From Paracoccaceae bacterium (lineage in GTDB: Bacteria; Pseudomonadota; Alphaproteobacteria; Rhodobacterales; Rhodobacteraceae): a stretch of DNA of 7,394 nt. The position numbers were made by a program, and so were the translations under genes. Location: contig DAOUQK010000184.1 of NCBI GenBank assembly GCA_030625695.1, positions 1-7,394 of the forward strand. Direction: 5' to 3'. The notes beneath the pieces were generated by a model. That model had not been told where the DNA came from. It did not search any database and saw only the letters and a list, made by a program, of their open reading frames with translations. Each line of letters opens with the position of its first letter. Positions within the stretch are counted from its first letter, which is position 1. Positions 1-6,117 of the stretch are shown one piece after another.

Positions 1-101
1 GGTTTCAACCCGGCATCTACCGCCGACCCGGCAACTTTCGGCAAATCACCAGCCGCAAGACGCGCCAGAAACGCCTCATGCACGATTTCGGCGCGGTCCA
101 T
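1..101 (-). CDS. N-terminal fragment of an unidentified protein downstream of gcdH
   Basis: This is the first 33 codons of a gene running off the left edge, beginning MDRAEIVHEAFLARLAAG. The ATG at 101-99 is preceded by AAGGA with 7 bases between, and that ribosome binding site overlaps the gcdH stop (TAAAGGA). The 11-base gap argues for co-transcription with gcdH. The visible part is a short amphipathic helix followed by an Ala/Gly-rich stretch, with no catalytic motif. From memory it loosely resembles the N-terminus of thiamine-diphosphate-dependent 2-oxoacid dehydrogenase E1 proteins of roseobacters, which would suit a pathway making glutaryl-CoA from 2-oxoadipate. That is a weak guess. 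That a gene starts here is well supported; its function is not. Confidence 0.6.
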   Translation of the reverse strand, partial: MDRAEIVHEAFLARLAAGDLPKVAGSAVDAGLK

Positions 102-112
102 GTCTCAATCCT

Positions 113-1339
113 TTAGAAAAACGCCTGAAGCCCGGTTTGCGCACGCCCCAGAATAAGTGCATGCACATCATGGGTGCCTTCATAGGTGTTCACCGTTTCA
201 AGGTTCATCATGTGCCGGATCACGTGGAATTCCAATGAGATACCGTTGCCCCCATGCATGTCCCGCGCCATCCGGGCAATATCCAGCGCCTTACCGCAAT
301 TGTTACGCTTGACGATCGAAATCATCTCAGGCGCTGCGTTTGCATCGTCCATCAGCCGCCCAACCCGCAGGCTTGCCTGCAAGCCCAACGCAATCTCGGT
401 CTGCATATCCGCCAGTTTGCGTTGAAACAACTGGGTCTGCGCCAATGGCCGGTTGAACTGATGTCGGTCCAGTCCATACTGGCGTGCTGCATGCCAACAT
501 GCCTCAGCCGCCCCCATGGCACCCCAGCTGATGCCAAAACGCGCCCGGTTCAAACAGCCGAACGGGCCTTTAAGGCCCTGAACATGCGGTAACAATGCTT
601 CATCCGCCACTTCAACCCCGTCCATCACGATCTCGCCGGTGATCGACGTGCGTAATGACATCTTGTTTTCGATCTTCGGCGTGCTCAGCCCGGTCATGCC
701 TTTTTCTAAAACGAACCCCCGGATTTTGCCGCCGTGTTCCTCTGATTTGGCCCAGACCACAAACACATCGGCAATCGGGGCATTGGAAATCCACATCTTG
801 GTGCCGGTCAATTTGTAACCAGTCGCCGTCTTCACCGCGCGCGTTTTCATCGAGCCGGGATCACTGCCGGCATCCGGTTCGGTCAAACCGAAACAGCCAA
901 TCAACTCGCCACTCGCCAGACCCGGTAAATACTTCTTACGCTGTTCCTCAGAGCCATAGGCGTAAATCGGATACATCACGAGCGAGCTTTGCACCGACAT
1001 CATCGAACGATAGCCCGAATCCACCCGCTCCACTTCGCGCGCCACCAGCCCATAACTGACATAGCCAGCGCCCAATCCGCCATATTCCTCGGGCACGGTG
1101 ATGCCCAACAGCCCCATATCACCCATCTCACGAAAGATCGACGCATCCGCCTCTTCGTCGGCATAGGCCTGCGTCACCCGAGGCAACAACTTCTCCTCAG
1201 AATACGCCCGCGCCGAGGCCGCGATCATCCGCTCGTCTTCCTCAAGCTGATCATCAAACCGCAAAGGATCAGCCCAGTCAAACCGCCCTAAATCGGGCGC
1301 GTCTTTGGCTTTTAGGCTCGGGGTTTCGGCATCTTTCAT
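113..1339 (-). CDS. gcdH: glutaryl-CoA dehydrogenase (acyl-CoA dehydrogenase family)
   Basis: The enzyme oxidatively decarboxylates glutaryl-CoA to crotonyl-CoA with FAD, in lysine, tryptophan and glutarate breakdown in the cytoplasm. It is 408 residues, close to the family norm of about 390-440. Family landmarks are clear: FGLTEPDAGSDPGS at about 150-163 in the FAD/substrate region, KMWISNA at 181-187, and the C-terminal NTYEGTHDVHALILGRA, which places the catalytic base at Glu387. The block REVERVDSGYRSMMSVQSS supplies Glu104 and Arg111, the counterparts of human GCDH Glu87 and Arg94. These separate glutaryl-CoA dehydrogenase from ordinary short-chain acyl-CoA dehydrogenases. The ATG at 1339 has AGGAG 7 bases upstream. 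About 190 bases separate it from the gene upstream, so it probably has its own promoter. The partial gene at 1-101 follows after 11 bases. No residue looks abnormal. Confidence 0.95.
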   Translation of the reverse strand: MKDAETPSLKAKDAPDLGRFDWADPLRFDDQLEEDERMIAASARAYSEEKLLPRVTQAYADEEADASIFREMGDMGLLGITVPEEYGGLGAGYVSYGLVAREVERVDSGYRSMMSVQSSLVMYPIYAYGSEEQRKKYLPGLASGELIGCFGLTEPDAGSDPGSMKTRAVKTATGYKLTGTKMWISNAPIADVFVVWAKSEEHGGKIRGFVLEKGMTGLSTPKIENKMSLRTSITGEIVMDGVEVADEALLPHVQGLKGPFGCLNRARFGISWGAMGAAEACWHAARQYGLDRHQFNRPLAQTQLFQRKLADMQTEIALGLQASLRVGRLMDDANAAPEMISIVKRNNCGKALDIARMARDMHGGNGISLEFHVIRHMMNLETVNTYEGTHDVHALILGRAQTGLQAFF

Positions 1340-1449
1340 CGCATGTCTCCTGACATTTTCTCACATCCAAAATGCTGCACCCGCAAAACAACAGAACCCC
1401 AACAATAAATCAAGACCCTGCTCATCTTTGGTCCTTAAATATCCCTGTC

Positions 1450-1499
1450 CCATTGCCCGGCAATGGTTTTCTTGCAAACCATGAGAGGGGAGGCTCCCC
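1450..1499. repeat. three consecutive hairpins between PLP-enzyme gene and gcdH; likely terminator / intergenic repeat element
   Basis: Three inverted repeats lie end to end. They are CCATTGC/GCAATGG (1450-1456 with 1460-1466, loop 3), ATGGTTT/AAACCAT (1463-1469 with 1476-1482, loop 6) and GGGGA/TCCCC (1487-1491 with 1495-1499, loop 3). The first two share ATGG, so they cannot both be fully formed. The GC-rich third one comes first on the minus strand, about 30 bases after the PLP-enzyme stop, where a transcript end is expected, but no clear U-tract follows. The adjoining GGTCCTTAAATATCC (1430-1444) together with a G/C-run hairpin resembles an intergenic element I remember as common in Rhodobacterales. 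The hairpins are seen directly; the repeat-family identity and terminator role are inferred. Confidence 0.5.
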
Positions 1500-1527
1500 C
1501 GGAATGACCCTGATAATTTCGGTGCAA

Positions 1528-2706
1528 TCAAAGCGCCGCCGACACAGCCTCACTGAAAACCTGCATCAACACCTCCGGCTCTTCCAATCCGACCGACACC
1601 CGGAAAAATCCTTCGCTCAACCCCAATTGTGCCCGCTCTTCAACACTCAAGGCCCGATGCGACGAAGTCGCGGGATGCGACAAGGTCGTGCCCACATCCC
1701 CCAAAGTTGGCGCAAAACAAAGCCCATCTGCCGCGCGGGTAAAAGCGTTCGCCGACGCCCGCCCGCCTTCCAACTCAAAACTCACCATATTGCCGCCCTG
1801 CCCGGCCAGCAGACCTTGCGCGCGGGCGTGGTCAGGATGATCGCTGCGCATCGGGTATATCACCCGTTTAACTCCGCTCAACCCGGCCAGATGATCCGCC
1901 AACACCGCGGCCGTTGCCTGTGCGCGGTCATAGCGAAGCTCAAAACTCAGCATTCCGCGTTCGGCCAGCCAGCAGTCAAACGGGCTGGGGGTGAGGCCAC
2001 AGGTCACGGCAAATACCCGCAACCGCGCCGCCAGATCCGGGTCGCGTGCAGCGACATAACCCAGCATCACATCAGAATGCCCAGCCAGCAGCTTGGTCAG
2101 CGAATGGACGACAATATCGGCGCCGTGGTCAAACGGGCGAAATCCACGCGGGGTGGTGAATGTATTGTCCACTACCAGCAAAATTCCCTGCTCACGGCAA
2201 AGCTCGGCCAACCCGTCAATATCCGACACCCGCAGGCTCGGATTGGACACCACTTCAACCAATATCATCCGTGTCTCGGGCCGCAATGCCGCCCGCACCT
2301 CCGCCACATCGCAAGGGTCGGCCAAAGTGGTCGCAATCCCCAAACGCGGCAGGTCTTCGCCCATCAGACGCATCGAACGGCCATAAAGCTGATTGCCACC
2401 AATCACATGATCGCCGGTCTTCAACAGCCCCATCAGAACCGCCGATACCGCCGCCATACCGGACCCGGTGACTACGCCTCCGCTAACGCCTTCCATAGCG
2501 TCCAGACGGGCCGCCACCACATCCGCATTGGGGTGACCTTCGCGGGCATATGTATACCCCTGAAGCCGCCCTTCATACTGATCATCCAGCGCATCCGGCG
2601 TGTCACTGGCATACGCCACTGAGGGCGACAAAGGTGTGACCAGTGGCCGACTGGCACTTTCAGGCAGGGGAACAGGCCGCACCAACGATCCTTTGGAGTT
2701 ACGCAT
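1528..2706 (-). CDS. Cys/Met-metabolism PLP-dependent enzyme (cystathionine gamma-synthase / gamma-lyase superfamily)
   Basis: This is a fold-type I PLP enzyme of the trans-sulfuration family, 392 residues and typical in length. Visible landmarks are YTYAREGHPN at 51-60 (the usual Y-S-R-x-x-N-P-T phosphate-binding arm of the neighbouring subunit), GSGMAA at 81-86, Tyr108 that would stack on the cofactor, VVDNTFTTP with Asp180, the Schiff-base lysine Lys205 in HSLTKLLAGHSD, SHPATSSH at 343-350, and Arg369 in FRVSVGLEEPEVL that would bind the substrate carboxylate. The fold and cofactor are secure. The reaction (gamma-synthase, beta-lyase, gamma-lyase or O-acyl-homoserine sulfhydrylase) cannot be decided, and the AREGHPN arm and the Ser/Thr-rich active-site loop differ from the textbook enzymes. 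The start ATG overlaps the stop of the carbonic-anhydrase-like gene (TGATG), so the two are translationally coupled. The hairpin cluster at 1450-1499 follows. Confidence 0.85.
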   Translation of the reverse strand: MRNSKGSLVRPVPLPESASRPLVTPLSPSVAYASDTPDALDDQYEGRLQGYTYAREGHPNADVVAARLDAMEGVSGGVVTGSGMAAVSAVLMGLLKTGDHVIGGNQLYGRSMRLMGEDLPRLGIATTLADPCDVAEVRAALRPETRMILVEVVSNPSLRVSDIDGLAELCREQGILLVVDNTFTTPRGFRPFDHGADIVVHSLTKLLAGHSDVMLGYVAARDPDLAARLRVFAVTCGLTPSPFDCWLAERGMLSFELRYDRAQATAAVLADHLAGLSGVKRVIYPMRSDHPDHARAQGLLAGQGGNMVSFELEGGRASANAFTRAADGLCFAPTLGDVGTTLSHPATSSHRALSVEERAQLGLSEGFFRVSVGLEEPEVLMQVFSEAVSAAL

Positions 2707-3230
2707 CAGCCGACCACCTTCAATCCATCGCGAAACCGGCGCATATTCTGTTGGTAATGCAGCGCGCTGGCCTCCAGCATTTGCTTCGCCCGATCATCAA
2801 GTGTGCGCACAACCTTACCCGGCGCGCCCATCACCAGTGATCCGTCCGGGATCACCTTACCTTCGGTAATCAACGCCCCTGCCCCGATCAGGCAGTTGCG
2901 GCCAATCCTTGCCCCGTTCAGCACGGTCGCCCCCATACCGATCAGTGAGCATTCGCCAATCGTACAGCCATGCAACATCGCCTTGTGGCCAATCGTGCAG
3001 TTACGCCCGATCTGCAAAGGAAACCCCTCGTCAACATGCATCACACAGTTTTCCTGCACATTGCTGTCGGCTCCCACACGGATTTCTTCATGATCCGCTC
3101 GGATCGTACTGCCAAACCAGACCGACGCGCCCGCCTCTAACACCACCTGACCAATCAGATTGGCATCCGGTGCCACCCAGATATCGTCGTCCAGAACCGG
3201 CACCACCCCATCAAGCGCATAAAGTGTCAT
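2706..3230 (-). CDS. gamma-class carbonic anhydrase family protein (hexapeptide-repeat, left-handed beta-helix)
   Basis: This 174-residue protein is built of hexapeptide repeats of the I-G-x-x-[CSA]-x type through most of its length, the signature of a left-handed parallel beta-helix that trimerises. The three zinc ligands of gamma carbonic anhydrases are present as His65 (CVMHVDEG) and His82 and His87 (TIGHKAMLHGC). Arg44 and Asp46 (TIRADH) and Gln59 match conserved Cam residues. It lacks the acidic loop of the archaeal enzyme, like the YrdA/PaaY/CaiE group, so CO2 hydration is possible but not proven; some relatives act on acyl-CoA or have no measured activity. The ATG overlaps the gmk stop (ATGA), and GGAGAG lies 6 bases upstream. 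The next gene overlaps its stop (TGATG). Its position between gmk and a PLP enzyme gives no specific functional hint. Confidence 0.9.
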   Translation of the reverse strand: MTLYALDGVVPVLDDDIWVAPDANLIGQVVLEAGASVWFGSTIRADHEEIRVGADSNVQENCVMHVDEGFPLQIGRNCTIGHKAMLHGCTIGECSLIGMGATVLNGARIGRNCLIGAGALITEGKVIPDGSLVMGAPGKVVRTLDDRAKQMLEASALHYQQNMRRFRDGLKVVG

Positions 3231-3880
3231 GATTGCTCTCCAAATTCCGCCTGCAAATCGCGCACGTGTTGGGTCAGGCGCGGTTGCTGAATGCGCCGCA
3301 GGCGCGTGGCTGAAATAATACTTTTCAATTGCGCCTCGGTTGCATCCAGATCATCGTTGATCAGCACAAAATCATAGCCTCCCCAGTGGCTTATCTCATC
3401 CCAGCTTTTCAACATCCGTCTTGAGATCACATCCTCATCATCCTGTCCCCGCCCCTCAAGACGACGCCGCAACTCTGGGATCGACGGTGGTAACAGAAAG
3501 ATCGACAGGGTGTTCTGCCCCAAGGCCGAATTACGGATCTGCTGTGCACCTTGCCAGTCGATATCAAACAAAACGTCCTGCCCGGCCTCTATCGCGGTTT
3601 CAACCGGTGGGCGTGGACTGCCATAGAAATTGCCAAAAACGTGGGCGTGTTCCAGCATGCCATCGTCGCTGACCTGATCTTTGAACGCAGCTTCGCTGAT
3701 AAAGTGATAATCCTGACCGTCCACTTCACCGGGGCGCGGCCCCCGCGTGGTGGCCGACACCGAAAACACAATCGACGCGTCCCAGTCGCGCAATCGACGC
3801 GCCAAAGTCGATTTGCCCGCCCCAGAAGGCGAGGAAAGTATAATCAAAAGTCCCCGACGGGAGTCTACGGAATTTGGCAT
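3227..3880 (-). CDS. gmk: guanylate kinase
   Basis: It phosphorylates GMP to GDP with ATP in cytoplasmic purine nucleotide synthesis. The P-loop is PSGAGKST at 18-25. The GMP-binding region follows as SATTRGPRPGEVDGQDYHF at about 42-60, then FGNFYGSPR with Tyr86, and DVLFDIDWQGAQQI at about 102-115. The basic lid region PELRRRLEGRGQDDEDVISRR lies near 135-155. I chose the ATG at 3880, giving 217 residues (family usual 190-220). It has an AGGGGG-type ribosome binding site 7 bases upstream and leaves a 10-base gap after yicC. An in-frame ATG at 3928 would add 16 residues inside the yicC 3' end and looks spurious. The stop overlaps the next start as ATGA. The yicC-gmk pairing is widespread in bacteria and may link RNA turnover with guanine nucleotide supply. 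Confidence 0.95.
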   Translation of the reverse strand: MPNSVDSRRGLLIILSSPSGAGKSTLARRLRDWDASIVFSVSATTRGPRPGEVDGQDYHFISEAAFKDQVSDDGMLEHAHVFGNFYGSPRPPVETAIEAGQDVLFDIDWQGAQQIRNSALGQNTLSIFLLPPSIPELRRRLEGRGQDDEDVISRRMLKSWDEISHWGGYDFVLINDDLDATEAQLKSIISATRLRRIQQPRLTQHVRDLQAEFGEQS

Positions 3881-3890
3881 AACAGCCCCC

Positions 3891-4790
3891 TTATTCAACG
3901 TTTTGAACTTGCTCACGCATCTGGTCAATCACCGCTTTGAGTTCCAGCCCCACCGCCGTCAGATCAACCGATTGCGCCTTGGAGCACAAGGTATTGGCCT
4001 CGCGGTTGAACTCTTGCATCAGGAAATCGAGCTTGCGGCCAACCGTTCCGCCCTTACCCAGCAAATCCCGCGTCGCCACCACATGTGCGCCCAACCGGTC
4101 AATTTCTTCGGTCACATCCGACTTGACCGCAATCATCGCCAGTTCCTGCGCCACCCGGCCCGGGTCAACCCCGCCGGCCGCGTCAACGTTGTCCAGCACC
4201 TTGGCCAGATTGGCCCGCAACGCGTCAGCAACCGCACCTTTGCGCGCCTCTGCAAGATCGGCGGCCTGCGCCGTCAGGGCCACAATCCGGCTCAACTGTT
4301 CATCCATCACTGTAAACAAGGCAGCACCTTCACTGGCCCGCATCTCGGCAAACCCGGCCACCAGCCCGGCAAACTCGGCCTTGATCCGGGTTATCAGCGG
4401 TGTGGTATCTTCTTCGGCGGCGCTGGCATCAAACATGCCCCGCAATGGCAACAGATCGCTGGCCTTCGACGGTGCCAATGTCATGCCGCGCGCCATCGCC
4501 TCTTCTTCGACCGCCGCCAGAGCCTCCAACATCATCCCCATGGTGGCGGTGTTGATTTTGGCCCCGCCAGTGTCTTCGCCTTTTGCTACCCGTAATGTCA
4601 GAGTGACGTTGCCGCGCGCCACCGACTTGGCCAGTTGTTTACGCAAATCCGCTTCCAACCCGTCCAGCCAATCTGGTACGCGCAGGCGCATATCCAGCCC
4701 TTTGCCGTTAACGCCGCGCAGTTCCCAGTTCCAGCGCCAGGGGGCAAGCTCGCCTTTGGCCGAGGCAAAACCGGTCATGGAATTGATCAT
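3891..4790 (-). CDS. yicC: YicC/YloC family endoribonuclease
   Basis: This 299-residue protein belongs to the YicC family, whose members (E. coli YicC, B. subtilis YloC) are reported endoribonucleases; YicC has been linked to small-RNA decay. The N-terminus MINSMTGFA matches the hallmark M-I-x-S-M-T-G-F. The Ala- and Glu-rich middle is probably helical. The C-terminal domain holds the conserved QEFNREANTLCSK at 259-271, as usual just before the end. I prefer the ATG at 4790 for its fit to the family N-terminus. The ATG at 4799 adds three residues, and neither start has a good Shine-Dalgarno, only A-rich sequence, so the start is uncertain. It heads the operon with gmk 10 bases downstream. In many alphaproteobacteria mltG precedes yicC, but here it is preceded by a divergent intergenic region. 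Confidence 0.92.
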   Translation of the reverse strand: MINSMTGFASAKGELAPWRWNWELRGVNGKGLDMRLRVPDWLDGLEADLRKQLAKSVARGNVTLTLRVAKGEDTGGAKINTATMGMMLEALAAVEEEAMARGMTLAPSKASDLLPLRGMFDASAAEEDTTPLITRIKAEFAGLVAGFAEMRASEGAALFTVMDEQLSRIVALTAQAADLAEARKGAVADALRANLAKVLDNVDAAGGVDPGRVAQELAMIAVKSDVTEEIDRLGAHVVATRDLLGKGGTVGRKLDFLMQEFNREANTLCSKAQSVDLTAVGLELKAVIDQMREQVQNVE

Positions 4791-4799
4791 TTTGTACAT

Positions 4800-5058
4800 T
4801 TCTTTTGCAAGGGTTTGTCGGTTTTGTACCTAATGCCATCCCATCCCCGGGGGCAAGGCCCTGCCATGCCGAACGACCGGTTCCGGAGGCATGATTAACC
4901 AATCCCTAAGGAAATACTCCAATTTTAGTTGAGATTGTGCGATATTAATACTTGGGTAAGCATTCTGAAGCTAATCTTAACACCACCACGTCTTCATCGG
5001 TGATTGTTCGGGTTTGAGTTGGGATGATACGGGCAAACTGTCTAAGAAAGACGAAGAT
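4800..5058. promoter_or_regulatory. divergent control region between yicC and the PAS_5 gene, with two CtrA-like half-site pairs
   Basis: This region should hold the promoters of both the yicC-gmk operon (minus) and the PAS protein (plus). The half near yicC is GC-rich. The part at about 4890-4985 is distinctly AT-rich. Two elements approach the alphaproteobacterial CtrA consensus TTAA-N7-TTAA, each with one mismatch: TTAA-N7-CTAA at 4895-4909 (its left half reads TTAACCA) and TGAA-N7-TTAA at 4966-4980. A TATTAATA palindrome lies at 4943-4950. I could not find a convincing sigma-70 -35/-10 pair on either strand. The half-sites are seen directly; CtrA binding is inferred and weak. Confidence 0.3.
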
Positions 5059-5781
5059 ATGCGCAAGTTTTTTGACCGGTTGGATTCTGGAAACGACACA
5101 AGAAAGGTTATCACGATGGATCGGTTCCGCAGTGGCAAAACCGTATCGCCCATCCATCAGGCCGAAGCCTATTGGAGCGCGTTGCGCACAGATGCTGAGG
5201 TGCCCAAACGCGCGCAGATTGATCCCCGCGGGCTTGAGAACATCCTGGAATATGCCTTTATCGTCGAACGCATTGCGCCGGGGGTTGCAAGGTTCCGGCT
5301 GGCGGGTCGTCATCTGCGCGATCTGGCGGGAATGGAGGTGCGCGGCATGCCGCTGACCTGTTTTTTCACGCCTGCGGGCCGCACCCGCATATCGGTGGTG
5401 CTGGAACATATGTTTGATGCGCCATCGGTGGCGGAACTGACCCTGACCAGTGAACGCAAGTCCGGTGCAAACGCTGAGGCGCGAATGATCCTGCTGCCGC
5501 TGCGCAACGATTTGGGCACGGTCAACCGCGCACTTGGGGTTTTGATTGCCGATGGTCCAATGGCGGCCACGCCCACCCGGTTTGACATTGACCGCACCAG
5601 CCTGCGCGCAGTCAATGGCCCGCAAGAGGTGTTGGAGGAAGACCAAATGCGTAATCCGTTGGGTAAGAAAATGACTGATCCAACAGTATTTAGCGACACC
5701 AACGCCGGACCAATTGACGGATTTGCAGAGGCACAGGCTGGCTTCGTCGGTAAGGTGCCCTACTTGCGGGTCGTGAAATAA
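5059..5781 (+). CDS. PAS_5-domain protein (PF07310-like), roseobacter type
   Basis: This soluble protein of about 240 residues has one PAS_5-like domain at about 33-170. It starts with the typical AEAYWSALRTDAEVPKRAQIDPRGLENILEYAFIV pattern (two aromatic residues, then x-P-x-R-x-x-I-D-P), followed by APGVARFRLAGRHLRDLAGMEVRGMPLTCFF, the R-x-R-L-A-G core of the fold. The remainder to 240 is low-complexity and probably disordered, ending in PYLRVVK. There is no kinase, cyclase or DNA-binding output domain, so it would act through protein contacts or ligand sensing. Caulobacter MopJ is a characterised PAS_5 protein, acting in stress and cell-cycle signalling, but orthology is not claimed. The start is uncertain. 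ATG 5059 keeps the N-terminal KVITMDRFR segment; ATG 5116 has the better ribosome binding site (AAAGG, 8 bases); a TTG at 5014 is also open. A strong hairpin follows the stop. Confidence 0.8.
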   Translation: MRKFFDRLDSGNDTRKVITMDRFRSGKTVSPIHQAEAYWSALRTDAEVPKRAQIDPRGLENILEYAFIVERIAPGVARFRLAGRHLRDLAGMEVRGMPLTCFFTPAGRTRISVVLEHMFDAPSVAELTLTSERKSGANAEARMILLPLRNDLGTVNRALGVLIADGPMAATPTRFDIDRTSLRAVNGPQEVLEEDQMRNPLGKKMTDPTVFSDTNAGPIDGFAEAQAGFVGKVPYLRVVK

Positions 5782-5805
5782 GGCTTAGCTAAACGCCAGA
5801 ATGCC

Positions 5806-5832
5806 TTGGTCTGAGTGCAGTCAGACCAATTT
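5806..5832 (+). terminator. hairpin after the PAS_5 gene, likely intrinsic terminator
   Basis: TTGGTCTGA at 5806-5814 pairs perfectly with TCAGACCAA at 5821-5829 around the six-base loop GTGCAG, then TTT follows. The nine-base stem lies 25 bases after the PAS_5 stop, where a terminator is expected, but the T-run is only three bases, so termination may be partial. A third copy of GGTCTG at 5835-5840 can compete for the right arm (CAGACC, 5822-5827). Confidence 0.6.
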
Positions 5833-5859
5833 CGGGTCTGTCAGAAAATCAGGTGAAAC

Positions 5860-6057
5860 ATGCCACGTATCGTGATTATTCTATTGGCTGTAATTATGGT
5901 TGCCGGTGGCGGAATTGCCATCGGGCCGGCATACGCTGCGTCTGACGGTGCGGGATACAGAGCAACGGGTAACGCAAGCAGTGGTCAAGTTCTCGGTGAA
6001 ATAGCCGTTTGTTCAAGGGACGGCAAATCCCGCACGTTGCGCCGGTCGCCGGGGTAA
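5860..6057 (+). CDS. small predicted secreted/periplasmic protein of unknown function
   Basis: This is a 65-residue ORF with AGGTGA ending 4 bases before its ATG. Residues 1-26 look like a Sec signal peptide: one Arg at position 3, a hydrophobic core from about 4 to 22, then GPAYA, with probable signal peptidase I cleavage after Ala26. The mature part would be only 39 residues, Ser/Gly/Ala/Arg-rich with a single Cys51 and a basic tail (SRTLRRSPG). I recognise no family. The stop codon lies three bases before a repeat-like palindrome at 6060-6074, so the C-terminus may have been cut or replaced when that element arrived, and the original protein may have been longer. It sits between a PAS_5 gene and rlmE, with no evident functional link to either. 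A real translated gene is likely from the ribosome binding site and signal peptide, but not certain. Confidence 0.55.
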   Translation: MPRIVIILLAVIMVAGGGIAIGPAYAASDGAGYRATGNASSGQVLGEIAVCSRDGKSRTLRRSPG

Positions 6058-6058
6058 A

Positions 6059-6080
6059 CGTGGGTTTCACCCACCCTACA
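6059..6080. repeat. short palindromic dispersed-repeat-like element
   Basis: GTGGGT (6060-6065) and ACCCAC (6069-6074) form a perfect six-base stem around TTC, followed by CCTACA. The reverse complement, reading GTAGGGTGGGTGAAACCCAC, is the form of a dispersed intergenic palindrome I know from many proteobacterial genomes. The palindrome is seen directly; membership in that repeat class is from memory. It may also help end the transcript of the small secreted protein. Confidence 0.5.
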
Positions 6081-6117
6081 TTTCCGTCCGAGAGGTTATT
6101 TTCTGTATTTCGGAGGT

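Noticed and set aside
1372..2622. 416-codon plus-strand open frame opposite the PLP-enzyme gene
   Set aside because: It is antisense to a gene with complete family motifs, is rich in His, Gln, Arg and Pro with no domain sense, and arises from the codon bias of the real gene.
3881..3928. N-terminal extension of gmk to an ATG at 3928
   Set aside because: The extra 16 residues lie within the yicC 3' end, lack family similarity, and the internal ATG at 3880 has a ribosome binding site.
3937..4833. 298-codon plus-strand open frame opposite yicC
   Set aside because: It is a Ser/Ala/Arg-rich mirror of yicC codons without a ribosome binding site or recognisable motif.
4838..4868. GC-rich self-complementary stretch near yicC as a terminator or operator
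   Set aside because: Pairings are short and interrupted, and no gene ends there.
4891..4932. 13-codon leader ORF (ATG at 4891) right after GGAGG
   Set aside because: The GGAGG is only one base from the ATG, too close for normal initiation, and the peptide has no repeated regulatory codons.
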